Position numbers and translations under genes: made by a program. From contig CAUYUJ010021075.1 of assembly GCA_963575745.1 (NCBI GenBank), positions 62,001 through 126,000 of the forward strand: a DNA stretch of 64,000 nt. Reading direction: 5' to 3'. The DNA is from Prorocentrum cordatum. Lineage: Eukaryota > Sar > Dinophyceae > Prorocentrales > Prorocentraceae. Shown here piece after piece: positions 10,311 to 22,861 of the stretch; the stretch's first letter is position 1; the number at the start of each line of letters is the position of its first letter. Under the pieces are notes generated by a model. The model worked only from the letters and a program-made list of their open reading frames with translations, ran no database searches and was not told where the DNA came from.

Positions 10311-10840
10311 TAAATCCCACGCGGCGGATGCAGGCCCTTTGCGAGCTGTTACTTTTTGCGAGCAGTGGAACGCGCTATTTTACCACGGGTCAAAGTCGAG
10401 GGAATGAATTTGTTTGCATCGCAGCGCGGCGGAGGCGATGCGCACGCGCGCTCTAGTGGGGTCGGGCCCAGACTTTCACGAATCGACCTGCTGCAGGAGA
10501 GGGTGAAGGGGCAGGATAGCGACCGCGGAGGGCGCGAGGAAGAGGGATGCTACTCACTGCGCGAAGAGCTTCGACAGTCACGGAACGCAGTCCACTACTC
10601 GCAAGCGTCGGATCCAGGCCATTTGCGAGTGGTTACTCTGCGAGTAGTGGAACGCGCTTTTCTAGGCAGGAGTGGCTGGTGCGGCCAGCCTGGGACGCAA
10701 CCAGGCAGTGGACGCGGAGCGGCTTCAGGGCCACACCCAGGGGCTGAGGCAGAGGCTGCAGGCGCAGAGAGCGCAGAGCAGGTCGAAGAGTACGGGGTCG
10801 AGGGAAAGAACACGGGGACCAGGATTCAGAGGAGGAAGAG

Positions 10841-10979
10841 GCACCCATTCCGCTACCCTTGACCTCGTTCTCGCCCTTTTGGACCTCCTGGGGGGCCTTC
10901 GTCGCTTCAGCTGGATTCGGCTCGAGATCCTGGTCTGGACGCACCCCGGGAGATCCGGGGAGTAGCAGTATCGGTACCA
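10841..10979. mobile_element. IR10 element, copy 1
   Basis: Ends GGCACCCATTCCGCTACC and CAGTATCGGTACC are imperfectly inverted. The interior has GGCCTTCGTCGCTTCAGCTG and GGACGCACCCCGGGAGATCC, the family signature. Confidence 0.55.
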
Positions 10980-12160
10980 TTTGGTTTCCCCAAAGGCCAA
11001 GTTGTCGCGGGATTTTGTCGGCGCCGAGCTCGGTCATGGTCCATGCCAGCCGTCGCCGGTTCACGAGGATGATCCACGAATTGATGTTGACCAAAATCAG
11101 CGGTGACCAAGATCGACGCGGCGTTTGCGCGCCTATTCTCGGTCCCGGATCCAGTTTCCACAAATGGCATATCAGATGGGCGGAAAACGAAGCAAAATGG
11201 TATTCGGCAGACAGGCTCTAGTTCACGAGTTGTATGGCACTGCCTTGCCGCTTTCGGCCATTGTTGGGTTTTTTGTCGTGTTCCTCTTGAAACTCCCTTC
11301 GGCCTGCGAGGGTCAGCCCCTGACCCAGACCGAAGAGGGAAACGAACTTCTCATGGTCGCACCTGGCCGCCTTCACCCTGGCTAGCCGCAACGGGTCAGC
11401 AGATGAATCCGAAACCTACCCTCGCCGATCAACATTTCAGGCAGACCGATGGTCAGCTGGGGTATGGTTCAGAATGCGACAGACACGTGGCGAGATCCGA
11501 AACTCTCCCCCTCCCCACATCGATTTCAGGGAATCGATGATTGGGGGGGTAGGGTTCGGATGTGACCACGTAGCCGAGGTCAGCCATTCCCCCCTGGCTG
11601 ACCCATGTTTAGGAACCACGTCGCGAGGCTTTCCTGCACGGGCTTTGCGTTCGAGAACCGAAGGAGTTGGCATGTCTTCCTCGGCGGAAGGCCTGCGGAA
11701 AGCGGCCGCCTCCGCCGGCGGAAGCCGGCGGAAGTTAAGACTGGCCTCCTACGAGATGGCAGGGCCTTTATGGTTCAGGGTTCAGGGCCAGGGGTTCGGA
11801 GGGTCCGATTCCCCTCCTCCGCCTTCCGTTGGCTCGTGACCCGGGCTTGAGGGCTACGGAGCAGCCTGCAGGGCTTAGCGACAGGGCCCTGGCCGACCCG
11901 GCTTTGGGCTGACCCCTGTTGGTGCTTCCCCGACGCTCTCGTCGACGGCGTCGTCGCCGGCCGCCGCTTTCGTCGCTGCCGGTCGCCGTCGCAGTCGGCG
12001 CCGCCCTCGTCGTCGCCGTCGCCGCCCTCGTCGTCGCGGCTCGCCAGTCTCTGACGCCGGTCGAGGCCCTCGTCTTGGGTCGGGCAACGGGGGTGGGGGT
12101 GGGGAAGAGGGTTCAGGTGCAACGTCAAGGAGATAGCTGTGTGTGGACTCCTCGGGTTTG
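10980..12160. other. Spacer, no gene called
   Basis: Words AAGTTGTCGCGGGATTTT and GAGGATGATCCACGA at 10998-11085 recur at 41002-41090, so this is repeat-derived. From 11930 to 12060 the sequence is GTCGCCG/CGTCGTCG-rich. At 11790-11820 a GGTCCGATTCCCC word resembles a tRNA T-loop, but no tRNA can be folded around it. Confidence 0.4.
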
Positions 12161-12165
12161 GATGG

Positions 12166-12360
12166 TCGAAGAAGATGACACGCCATAGACATAGACTTTT
12201 GGCGCTCCGCGCGGATTTCTTGCATCCGCGCTGGGGCCTTCCGGCGGCGCCTCCAGCGCCGCCCCTGGCGCGCTCCGCGCGTCAGGGAGGGGTGTCCATC
12301 GCAGATCCAAGAAATCCGCGCGGAGCGCCAAAAGTTTTGTGTTCTGTCGTATTTTCTTCC
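12166..12360. mobile_element. IR1 hairpin element, copy 1
   Basis: The outer inverted ends are GAAGAAGA and TTTTCTTCC. Inner arms TTTTGGCGCTCCGCGCGG and CCGCGCGGAGCGCCAAAA pair perfectly and run on through GATTTCTTG. Two further palindromes lie at the centre (GGCGGCGCCTCCAGCGCCG; TGGCGCGC...GCGCG). Flanks TTGGATGG and TTGGATCG suggest an 8-bp target duplication. About 195 bp, non-coding. Confidence 0.75.
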
Positions 12361-12601
12361 TTGGATCGGGCCTTTTTTGTCGTGCCCTGCTTTTCGTTCC
12401 CTGGATTGGGCCTTTTATGTCGTTGTTTGTGTCGTTTATGTCTTCTAGATTTGGCCTTTTTTGCCCTGCCCTGCTAGAGCCCCCCCTCTTCCTTCCCATG
12501 ATCAGAGTGAGCGGGGGCGACCAGTCGCCAACTGTCCCTGAGCGCAGGCATCCTGGAGAGGCGCGTCGACCTTCACTCGCCAGCAGTTGATCGCCGGTGC
12601 C

Positions 12602-12730
12602 TTGGCATCGCTCGGACGTGTGCACTTCTCCTTCGGCGAGGACCATCGAGGAGCATCCTTGATAATTTGGCGGAAAAACCACGCGCGAGACCGAAAAAAG
12701 CACAGGGAGTGGACGTCCGAGCGATGGCCA
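12602..12730. mobile_element. IR2 element, copy 4
   Basis: Complete; both terminal arms intact, with a GAAAAAAGCACAGGGAGTGG right interior shared with copies 3 and 10. Confidence 0.75.
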
Positions 12731-12967
12731 GTTGGGGCCTCCGATGGCCCCCCCACCGCCCGGGAAAACGCGGAGACGCTATCGGTGCCTACAGCCGGCC
12801 CTCGGCGGTGGGTCGTCGGTTACGGGTCGCCTGGGGTGCCCTGCGGTGGTTCACGAATCGCCACGGAGCGTCCTTGGGCGCCCTGGGCCCTGGGCGGGAC
12901 TAATTCACCATGAAGGGCGCCCGGGGTACCCCGGGAAGGCCATCCCTTGAATCGGGGGCGGCCAAGA

Positions 12968-13160
12968 GGGGGGTGATGAATAGGGGGGGGTGCACCTCAT
13001 GGCGTGGGCCATGATAGTTCCCCAGATGTCATGGCGCCCCTTCTTATCTTATTACGTCCCTGGTCTCCCACGAGGGCCGCGCACATGCCGCCGGCCATGA
13101 TTTGCACAGTCCCCCCTCTTGGACGCCCCCCTCTTGGCCGCCCTCGATTACAAGGGGGGG
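12968..13160 (+). repeat. Second copy of the 10115-10310 repeat
   Basis: Same order of ATGGCG and GGCCATGATTTGCAC words; the last part has the TCTTGGACGCCCCCCTCTTGG duplication. Confidence 0.55.
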
Positions 13161-14400
13161 AGGGGAAAGGGTGGGTCATGACATGCTCTGTTTGCAGTTG
13201 GCTTGTCGCTGGGTGCTCGTCCTGGGGACCTTCTAGGGGCCGGCCGAACGGATTCGGTCGGCTCTAGTTCGGCTCTGCTTCGGCTCAGGTTCGATCCAAG
13301 TTCGACCCAAGCGTTCGCCGCGGCATCGAGAGGTGAGTGGAGCGGGTTGGTCAAGGCGGATCTCCAGAGCGAGTCGCCGTCGCTGCCCTCGACGGCGTCG
13401 CGCCCCGCTCGGTCGCGGCCGTGCGTGGAGCGTGGAGTTTCTTCTCTTGCAGGATTCCTTCGGACATCTTGGAGTGCTTCACGCGGCCGCGGTTGCAGCC
13501 GCTCCGCCGCGGCCGCGGTCGTCGTGGTCGTCGTCGTCGTCGTCGTCGCGGACTTGCGCGGTCAGGGTCTTTGTCCCTTCGTGGGCCTCTGGTGGCTCCC
13601 TCCGCGGGGACCGCTGAGGACCCGTGGAGACAGCCGAGAGGTCTGGGGGCTGGCGATGCGAGAACAAGTCAAGTCGTGGGAGGTAAAGTATCGGCCACGC
13701 GCAGAGTACGGGTGGTTGGAGGGGGGAGGATTTCTTAGAAGCACCCTGCTTCTTAGAAGGCGCGTGCCGTGTCTATAGATGTACGGGCCAGCGCCTTCTA
13801 AGAAGCAGCTTCCTAATAAGCCTTCCCCTCTCCCTACCAACTACCAACATGTGTGCGCCGCCAAGAGACAACCGAGAATCGATTGTCAACCCGCCCGAGC
13901 CCAATCTACTCGATCCGCCCTCCCGCTTCACGCTTCCACATACGTCTTCCGTCTGGCGGGCGTGGCTTTCAGGATCCAAGCGGGCTCGGCGGACCACTTG
14001 GCCCTCCGGTGAAGCGAGCGAGGAGGGGACGTTATCCGAGCATTTTCTTCGGGTGGAGGGCAGAGGGTGAAATCTGAAATACCGTTTCGATGGATGTTCG
14101 CGGCTTGAATCTGCAAAAGGTGAATCACAAGACGGATTGATTTTCGAGGTGCGAAAGCCCATATGGATTTCACCCTGAGCCCTCCACCCTGAGAAAATGC
14201 CCAGACGTTTCGGGTTCGAGGTCTCCCACGCTCTCTTGGGCCCTGGACGTTTTCCGGCCTCGGGGCTGCGCTCCAGCAGCTCCGCCGCGCCGCGCCGAGG
14301 GCCTTCCGGGAGTGCCAGGATCGCCCCGAAGGGTTGGCGGAGAGCCAATTTATGACCCGACCACCAGGGGGGCGACTTCCCGGGGGAGATGCATCGCCCC
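13161..14400. other. Spacer with GTC tract and AGAAGC words
   Basis: Holds a (GTC)n tract at 13515-13547 and inverted GCTTCTTAGAAGGCG / CGCCTTCTAAGAAGC words at 13738-13812. A GGTGAAATC-type word recurs in both senses at 14060-14180, suggesting one more degenerate inverted element. No gene recognised. Confidence 0.4.
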
Positions 14401-14406
14401 CCCCCC

Positions 14407-14777
14407 CCCTCCTCCTCCTCCTCCTCCTCCTCCTCCTCCTCCTCCTCCTCCTCATCCTCCTCCTCCTCCTCCCTCCTCCTCCTCCTCCTCCTCCCTCCTC
14501 CTCCTCCTCCTCCTCCTCCTCCTCCTCCTCCTCCTCCTCCTCCTCCTCCTCCTCTCCTCCTCCTCCTCCTCCTCCTCCTCCTCCTCCTCCTCCTCCTCCT
14601 CCTCCTCCTCCTTCCTCCTCCTCCTCCTCCTCCTCCTCCTCCTCCTCCTCCTCTTTCTCCTCCTCCCTCCTCCTCCTCCTCCTCCTCCTCCTCCTCCTCC
14701 TCCTCCGCCTCCTCCTCCTCCTCCTCCCCCCTTTCCTCCCCCTTTCCTCCTGCTCCTGCTCCTCCTCCTCCTCCTCG
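14407..14777. repeat. (CTC)n trinucleotide tract
   Basis: About 370 bp of almost pure CCT/CTC triplets with a few phase slips, giving poly-Pro, poly-Ser or poly-Leu in plus frames. Not a gene. Confidence 0.95.
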
Positions 14778-14937
14778 CCCATCCATCGCCGAGGGGGGCC
14801 CGAAAACTGATAGCCCACCCTGACCAGGAAGATGCGGATTGTCGGCGACGCATCGCCGAGTCAAGCTCTACGTTTTCCCTCCCTGATCTGCCCACCCCCA
14901 CTCTCGTTTGCGCACGGTACGTATCAGGAGGGAAAGA

Positions 14938-15075
14938 AATACAGACACAATTAACCGTCGATTCCCAGGGAAATATTGGAAAATGTTGGAAGTGGGGTGG
15001 AAGACCCAGAACATATGTTTAAACAATTGAAGGGTATCCTGGGATTTGTGTGTATTTATTTGTGTGTCCATGGGC
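14938..15075. repeat. R16 AT-rich repeat, copy 2
   Basis: Starts ACAGACACAATTAACCGTCG and ends GTATTTATTTGTGTGTCC; the terminal words ACAGACACAA and TTGTGTGTCC are weakly inverted. Confidence 0.6.
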
Positions 15076-15264
15076 CCCCTCACTCAGGTCGGCCAGGGGG
15101 CACGGGCTTCGGACCCCTGGGCCCCTGGGCCGCGGTCCTCAGGTGAGCTCAGGGACAACGCTAGAGGGCGACAGGCTCAGTCGGGGATGCATCGACCCCC
15201 ATTCGCACCTTCATCGCTGATCGAGTCCTGAAAGCCCAACCGGCTCAGGAGCGTGCGACTTTGC

Positions 15265-15431
15265 TACAGTGGAGACACATGCGCCAAGAAAAAACTTGCT
15301 TGCCGCCAGGGTGCCCTGGGTTTCTTGGGGTTGGATGGTTTTGCTATGGAGAGCCTGACGTTCCCGCACCAAAAATCAGTGGACGCCCTGGGGTCTTTGT
15401 GAAACGTTTCTTGTGGTCGAGCCCATACTGC
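15265..15431. mobile_element. IR5 element, copy 1
   Basis: Left end TACAGTGGAGACACATG, right end GTCGAGCCCATACTGCA. The interior CCAGGGTGCCCTGGGTTTC and GACGCCCTGGGGTC are diagnostic for the family. Confidence 0.7.
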
Positions 15432-15672
15432 ATCGGGGGCTTATCTCTGATTTATCGACGATGTATCGCCGATTCCAGGTCCATATGGCCCCCCTGAGCC
15501 AGCCGCCCCTTTGCCCCCCCCCGGCGAGGAGGAGGAGGAGGAGCCCCTGATCGACGACGGTGACGGCGACGATGATGATGCTTTCGCCGATCAACGGAGC
15601 CCCTGGCCGACGACGACGACGACGACGACGCCGCCTGCGCGCTTCGCCCGCGAGGGCGGCCAGCCGCGGCAG

Positions 15673-15733
15673 GGGCTCCGCGAGCGCTTCCCGGGATTTC
15701 GCCGCGGGCGTGTTGGCGGGCGTGGCTGTGGAG
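15673..15733 (+). CDS. Possible first carrier exon (SLC25-like N-terminus)
   Basis: The frame reads SRDFAAGVLAGVAVE, which resembles the small-residue-rich first helix of mitochondrial carriers just before the P-x-D-x-x-K signature. It could begin after the AG at 15671-15672 and end before a GC or GA donor near 15731. The expected next exon with the signature motif was not found anywhere to the right, and the distance to the next carrier exon is about 25 kb. The surrounding sequence is Arg/Ala-rich in every frame, so chance resemblance is likely. Confidence 0.2.
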
Positions 15734-15984
15734 CCCCCCCGCCTGCAGGGGCAACAGTCGGGGGGTGGGTAGGCTCACAGGGTCAGAAGGCCCAGGGTTC
15801 GCCAGGGACTGACTTCCTTACAGAACGACGGACATCCTTCCCAAGCCCTCCCGAAACCCTCCGAAAACCCTCCCGGAACCCTTTGCGGGAAGGTTTTCGG
15901 ATGGCTTCGGGAGGGGTTCGGCTAGTTATTTTGGAAGGAAACGAGTCCCTTGCGAACCCTGGACTTTCTGATCACCGGGCCCAC

Positions 15985-16195
15985 TGCGATCCGGCCGATA
16001 CGATTCGATGTCGACCTCGGCCAGCCTGGCCCGAGTCGACTCCCACATCCTGGTGATCCGATGAGGCCCGAGGCTTGCACGCCGATGTTGTGTACATCTT
16101 GGCACAGCCGATCCGACTCGACTCCGACTCCGTGCCGATGCGGCCCGAATCGATGCAGTCCGATCCGACCGGATTTCCCGATGCGATGTTGACCC
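15985..16195. repeat. ATCCGATCCGAC-type dispersed repeat, copy 1
   Basis: Contains CGATACGATTCGATG, a GTTGTGTACATCTTGGCACAG segment, CAGCCGATCCGACTCG and GATTTCCCGATGCGAT in this order. The same order is present at 54355-54545; shorter pieces lie at 35609-35690, 37955-38010 and 44170-44410. Confidence 0.6.
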
Positions 16196-16516
16196 CAGGG
16201 CCCCCAAGGCGGTGCGGTGACCGCACGCCTGCTCTGCTCGTGGGCACCGGCCGGGGGCCACCCCTCTCAGCCACGGCTGGGCTCGGGGGGCCCCTGCGGA
16301 GCGGGGTCTCTTGTCGAGGGCGATGTGTCCCCCCCAACCCCCCCGACTTTTCGACGAGCAATGAAGGCAGGCAGGCAAGAGCCGCGCCCCGACGGCGCAT
16401 CGGCAGAAAATAACATGCTGAAGACATAGTACCTGAACGCATGCAGGGAGGTATACGTGCAGACGCAGTGCCTCGGTGGGCATACGCCAGACCCTCCGCT
16501 CAGAAAAGGAGGGAAA

Positions 16517-16594
16517 CCCTGGGACACACCACGAGGGGGCTATCCAGACGCACCCCATATCGAGGATGGACGCCCCCCATAGTGCATCCCAGGG
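16517..16594. mobile_element. IR12 element, copy 2
   Basis: From CCCTGGGACACACCACG to ATAGTGCATCCCAGGG; terminal 12-bp inverted match. Confidence 0.6.
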
Positions 16595-16660
16595 CAGGGC
16601 ACCAAATCTCTGGTCCAGACGAAAGGACCACGAAGTCTGGCATAGGGGCCGACATATCCC

Positions 16661-16792
16661 CTGCTGTTTTGTTTTTCCTTTTTGTTCGGCCTCATGGGAG
16701 GCCCTCGTCGCCACGGCTGGATTCGCCTCGAAATCCGGGTCAGAGCGCACCCCATGAGAGGTCCGTGGAGAATTGGCGCTGGTAGGTATCAG
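16661..16792. mobile_element. IR10 element, copy 2
   Basis: Carries GGAGGCCCTCGTCGCCACG, CGCCTCGAAATCCGGGTCAG and GCACCCCATGAGAGGTCC; the terminal GGTACC words are lost. Confidence 0.55.
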
Positions 16793-16952
16793 TCGGTTTC
16801 CCGCCATCGGCGTAGCTGTGAGAGCCCATCCACAGTCATGGGCAGCACTAGGGAGGGGAGGGTGTATTCTCAGGGGTGGGGGACTTTCTGGCTTCGAGTT
16901 GTTTGAGGTTTTCGTATGTGTTCGTTGGCTTTCGTCGGTTTTCCATCCTCTC

Positions 16953-17058
16953 GCCATCGCTCGGACGTTCATTCCACCTGCATTTGTTCGCGAAATGATC
17001 CAAAAAGCTCCTCGATGGGACTCGTCGAGAAAAAATGCACACGTCCGAGCGATGCCCA
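16953..17058. mobile_element. IR2 element, copy 5 (reverse)
   Basis: Present in the opposite sense to the other nine copies: starts GCCATCGCTCGGACGT and ends ACGTCCGAGCGATGCCC. Confidence 0.65.
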
Positions 17059-17230
17059 GTCCTCGGGATGCTCTCCAGGAGCTGCGCCCGAGGGCATTCT
17101 CTGGGGGGGCCCATGCCGTCCCGAGCGGCGGCCGGGAAGAGCCGAGTCAGGACCCCGAAAACCAGGGGGCAACGTCGGGAGGGGATGGGCCCTGGGGGGG
17201 GGCAACGACCCCCGATCGCTGCTCTGTCTC

Positions 17231-17413
17231 GAGCAGTGGCGAACCATCCTGGCTCGCCTATAGCCGTACCAAGCAATATTCTAAGAACCGGTTGTGGTTC
17301 CCACGAAATGTTCTTAGAACATGTATGGCGGAGTCTGCCTTGTTTGAACACATCGGGTGTATGTTCTAAGAACATCGGTTGTTCTTGGAACATTTCCGGG
17401 TTCTAAGAACTCT
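17231..17413. mobile_element. IR9 element, copy 1
   Basis: Starts GAGCAGTGGCGAACCATCC; the interior has five words of the type TTCTAAGAAC or GTTCTTAGAACA in both senses. The right end is truncated relative to the 56046-56275 copy. Confidence 0.65.
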
Positions 17414-17633
17414 GGCGGCTTCCTGTTTTCTCGGCATCCTCTTATGTTTTGTCATCATTGTCCTGAAGTTTCTTCGCCCTCATTATAGCACGCGTCTTCC
17501 TCCCTCGCTCTCCTGTGCGTCTGCGGTGCAGTGGCCTTGCGCGTGGCAATTCTGGGCTCTCGCGGTTCGCGGCTCTGTGGACTACGCACCAGCTGTTGGG
17601 TCCGAGTTTGACGCACGGGCTCACGCAAGCTGC

Positions 17634-17790
17634 AGGCGGCCCGGATGAGCAGGTCGACCCTGCCAGATCGAGGGTACCTTCGCGTCCTGTGTCTTGCGAC
17701 CCATGCCTCCTGCATTTCTGTGGCAACGTGGCCCTCGGAAGGGTCCTGTGCCCTTTGGCGTGTCCTCTCCCATCAGGTCCGACTGTACAC
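17634..17790 (+). repeat. R15 dispersed repeat, copy 2
   Basis: Same order of blocks as at 1935 with about 85% identity by eye. Confidence 0.65.
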
Positions 17791-17967
17791 AGTCCACGAA
17801 CTGCGTCGCGGGCACCGCACGTCACATCGCATGACCGGCGTCGTCGGCAGGGAGCTCCTCCCGAGCGCGCTGGCTCGCTCATTGCGCACCCCCCGCACGT
17901 CCATCAGTTTTTGCCAACGACCTGCCGATGAGTGCATTTCAGGCGTGCCCGCACGCACTCGGGGATC

Positions 17968-18118
17968 CAGGTCGGGCCTGTCCCTCTACAGGTGGAATGT
18001 TCAAAAATGCAAAAACAAATAGTCTGGGGACGATTTGTTGATTATTTTGTCGGCATTTGGGGGGTATTGTTTGGAGCATTTTGGATTATTATCCCAGAGT
18101 CCCCCTGTAGGGGGACTG
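17968..18118. mobile_element. IR3 element, copy 3 (right end lost)
   Basis: The left end AGGTCGGGCCTGTCCCTC and inner right block CCCCCTGTAGGGGGAC are present; the final GCCCGACCTAA is missing, so no target duplication can be read. Confidence 0.65.
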
Positions 18119-18680
18119 AATCGGTGATCTCGGTGATCGGTGATCTCTACGCTGCCAGCGCTGCTGCCGGGAGAAGCGCACTCCAGCCGTGCCGGTTCGC
18201 GGGTGCCACACGCCGCGTGGTCGGCGGCGTCGGCAGGGACGTCTCTCCCAGCGCGTTAGCTTGCCTATGGCGCACGCCGGTCGGGAGCCTGGAGACGGGG
18301 GTCGATGCAAACGGGGGTCAGCCAGAGCGCCCGATCGTGCAGGATCCTGCAGGGCCAGGGTCGCATTGACCCGGGTTTGGTCGCACTGACCCTGGTTTGG
18401 ATGCAGGATCTTGCAGGATTCTGCAAGGCCTGACTGACCCAGGTCTGGATTGACCGGGTCAGAAGATCCTCGAGTCGAGTGACCAGCTTGTCTGCCAAGA
18501 AGCTCACTCCATGCGTGCCCGCTCGCACCCGATGGCCATCTCGCTGCCAGCGCTGATGCCAGAAAGCTCAGTCCGAGCGTGTCCGCTCGCTTCCAGCACG
18601 CCTGGCGTCGCCTGGAAGGGATGCCCAGGGTTGGCCAGGGGGTTGGCGACGGCAGTTCTGAGAGAAGCACTGATTTCCCC

Positions 18681-18879
18681 GGCGAAGAACAAGCTGCGTG
18701 AACAGCAAGTTCTGGCGCTCCGCGCGGATTTCTTGGATCCGCGCAGGGCCCCCCTCCCCGGCGCGCGGAGCGCGCCAGGGGCGGCGCCGGAGGCGCCGCG
18801 GGGCGGGGGTCCAGCGCCGATCCAAGGAACCCGCGCGGAACGCCACAAGTTTATGTTCTCGGCGTCTTTTCTTCTTCTA
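18681..18879. mobile_element. IR1 hairpin element, copy 2
   Basis: The right arm is intact (AAGTTTATGTTCTCGGCGTC then CTTCTTCTA); the left arm has TGGCGCTCCGCGCGG. The centre has GGCGCGCGGAGCGCGCC. Confidence 0.75.
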
Positions 18880-19058
18880 TTCCCACCATATATCGTAGTA
18901 GCTCCTTGCCTGCACTCGGGACGACAAGCTTCGCGATGTCCCGCCCTGTTCCAGGCGCGAGCCCCAGAGCTCTCGACCCCTCGACGCGGGAGCCAGCCCG
19001 TCATCCTCCGCGGGCCTTCGTCGCCCGAGCTCCCCCAGAAAAGTGGCCCCCTGAGCCT

Positions 19059-19096
19059 CCTCCTCCTCCTCCTCCTCCTCCTCCTCCTCCTCCTCC
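19059..19096. repeat. (CCT)n microsatellite
   Basis: Twelve CCT units followed by CCGCCAG. The downstream frame reads VLVLFKTR, which was considered and rejected as a carrier signature. Confidence 0.9.
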
Positions 19097-19249
19097 GCCA
19101 GTCTCCGTCCTGGTGTTGTTCAAGACGCGGGAGGTCTGGGACCTGGGGGGCGTCAACTGTCGACTTGCGTGGTCCTGGCCAGGCCGCTGTGGGGCCCAGG
19201 ACAGGTGAACGCGCCCTCATGGCGTGGCCAGGGAGGCATACACCATGTA

Positions 19250-19470
19250 CAGCGTTTCGGTGGCAAGTCATGGGAGCCTGGTAGACCCTCTTAATTCCAT
19301 ATTTAGCGTCGGTTTGCGTATGGGGGGCGATGAGGTAGCGCCGATCTAGCGTCGGCTAGCGTCTATGGCGTCGATCTAGCGTCGATTTAGAGTCGACAAG
19401 CGTCGACGCGCAAGTGCAGACAAGATGGTACGGGAGGCTCCCATGACTTGCCATCGAACAGTGCAGACCG
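19250..19470. mobile_element. IR14 element, copy 1
   Basis: Ends TTCGGTGGCAAGTCATGGGA and GCTCCCATGACTTGCCATCG are inverted; between them TAGCGTCGAT/TAGCGTCG words are repeated six to eight times. Confidence 0.65.
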
Positions 19471-19563
19471 ATCCTCAGCCTAGGATTGGTTCGGTCAGGG
19501 TCTTGTGATGTGGACACCTGGAGGACCCTGATCCGACAAGAGAAGGCGCAAGATCGAGGATCC

Positions 19564-19977
19564 TCAGGACGTGTGTTTTCCTTCTTCAGCTCCACCAGTG
19601 GCACGCGGGCTGTGCCGGGCCTCTCGTTTGGCCCGGCGCCTCAGCTTATGGGATTTGCTTTCTGATTCGCCATCCTCCTCATGGGCAGATGCAGGCCTGG
19701 GAGGGTGTAGCGTTCTCCAGTTTTGTGCAAGCGGTTTTTGTTCACACGCGCAGATTCCGAAGATATCTCTGCAATGCTCCACGTTGCTATCCCATAGATC
19801 GACTAACGAGGAACAGATCAACCAAACAGATGTTTCCCCTATTTGCCACTCTGGCGCCGAATCCTTGTTGATGCGGCAGACGGCAAGGGCTGTAGAAACG
19901 CAGTGTTTCAAATGTGTCACATTTCCTGGCGCCGAAGCCTCGTTGATGCGGCAGGCGGGAAAGTTTGTAACCGCCAC
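19564..19977 (-). CDS. Possible exon, function unknown
   Basis: Minus-strand open stretch with varied composition: a CRINEASAPGN/CRINKDSAPEW duplication near the start, then SLVDLWDSNVEHCRDIFGIC, an acidic run and a basic tail rich in Arg and Lys. The duplication reflects a ~75-bp tandem repeat in the DNA (TCGTTGATGCGGCAG words at about 19866 and 19941). No domain is recognised. The plus strand is open over nearly the same interval, which weakens the case. No splice sites or start could be fixed. Confidence 0.2.
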   Translation of the reverse strand: MAVTNFPACRINEASAPGNVTHLKHCVSTALAVCRINKDSAPEWQIGETSVWLICSSLVDLWDSNVEHCRDIFGICACEQKPLAQNWRTLHPPRPASAHEEDGESESKSHKLRRRAKREARHSPRATGGAEEGKHTS

Positions 19978-20397
19978 CCCCGGATGATAGAGGGTACCCC
20001 CTCCTTAACACTTGACAGTTCATTATCCTTGGCCAGTGCAGATTCGGTTGCAGGAGAGTGGCGGCAAGGCCGAATTTTATCTTCGCGGGGGAAGTTGCAC
20101 ATATAATTTGCTATTTTCTTATGTCGATTAGCAACATTGTCATCGAGGCCAGGATCCTCGAGGTTGAGCAAGCTGACAAATCTCCTCCGTGGCCTCCGCC
20201 CCGAAATTTGCAGTTGTTTTTTTTACTTCCGGAAACGGGCCACCATGGATTTCATGTGCGTTTGGAACAGACATGACATGAATTATATTCTCCAAAAAAA
20301 ACGAAGGTCCCGACGACATGCTTGTTTGGGACAATTGGTCCTGGACCTCCTTCCGATCCCTCCCCTTCTTTTCCCGTCCTAGCATATCCGCTACGAG

Positions 20398-22720
<2,323 letters not shown>

Positions 22721-22861
22721 TGTGGCGCGTTCTTCGAGGTTGTTCGCATGAGAGGCCCCCCGGCGAGAGCGCCAAAGACCGCGAGAGCGCGGGCGAGCTT
22801 GCAGGCGAGATCTCGATGGGGCGCCAAGGTTTACTGTTATTTGTGTTCCAACAGTTTTTGA

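Noticed and set aside
11790-11825. T-loop-like GGTCCGATTCCCC as part of a tRNA gene
   Set aside because: No matching acceptor stem, A-box or anticodon arm could be found upstream.
13773-14901. Frames of 150-360 codons with poly-Glu, poly-Arg or poly-Pro
   Set aside because: They depend on the (CTC)n tract at 14407-14777 and are open in several phases on both strands.
19090-19140. VLVLFKTR as the missing P-x-D-x-x-K-T-R exon of the carrier
   Set aside because: It has KTR after a polypyrimidine-AG, but lacks the Pro and Asp of the signature at the right spacing.
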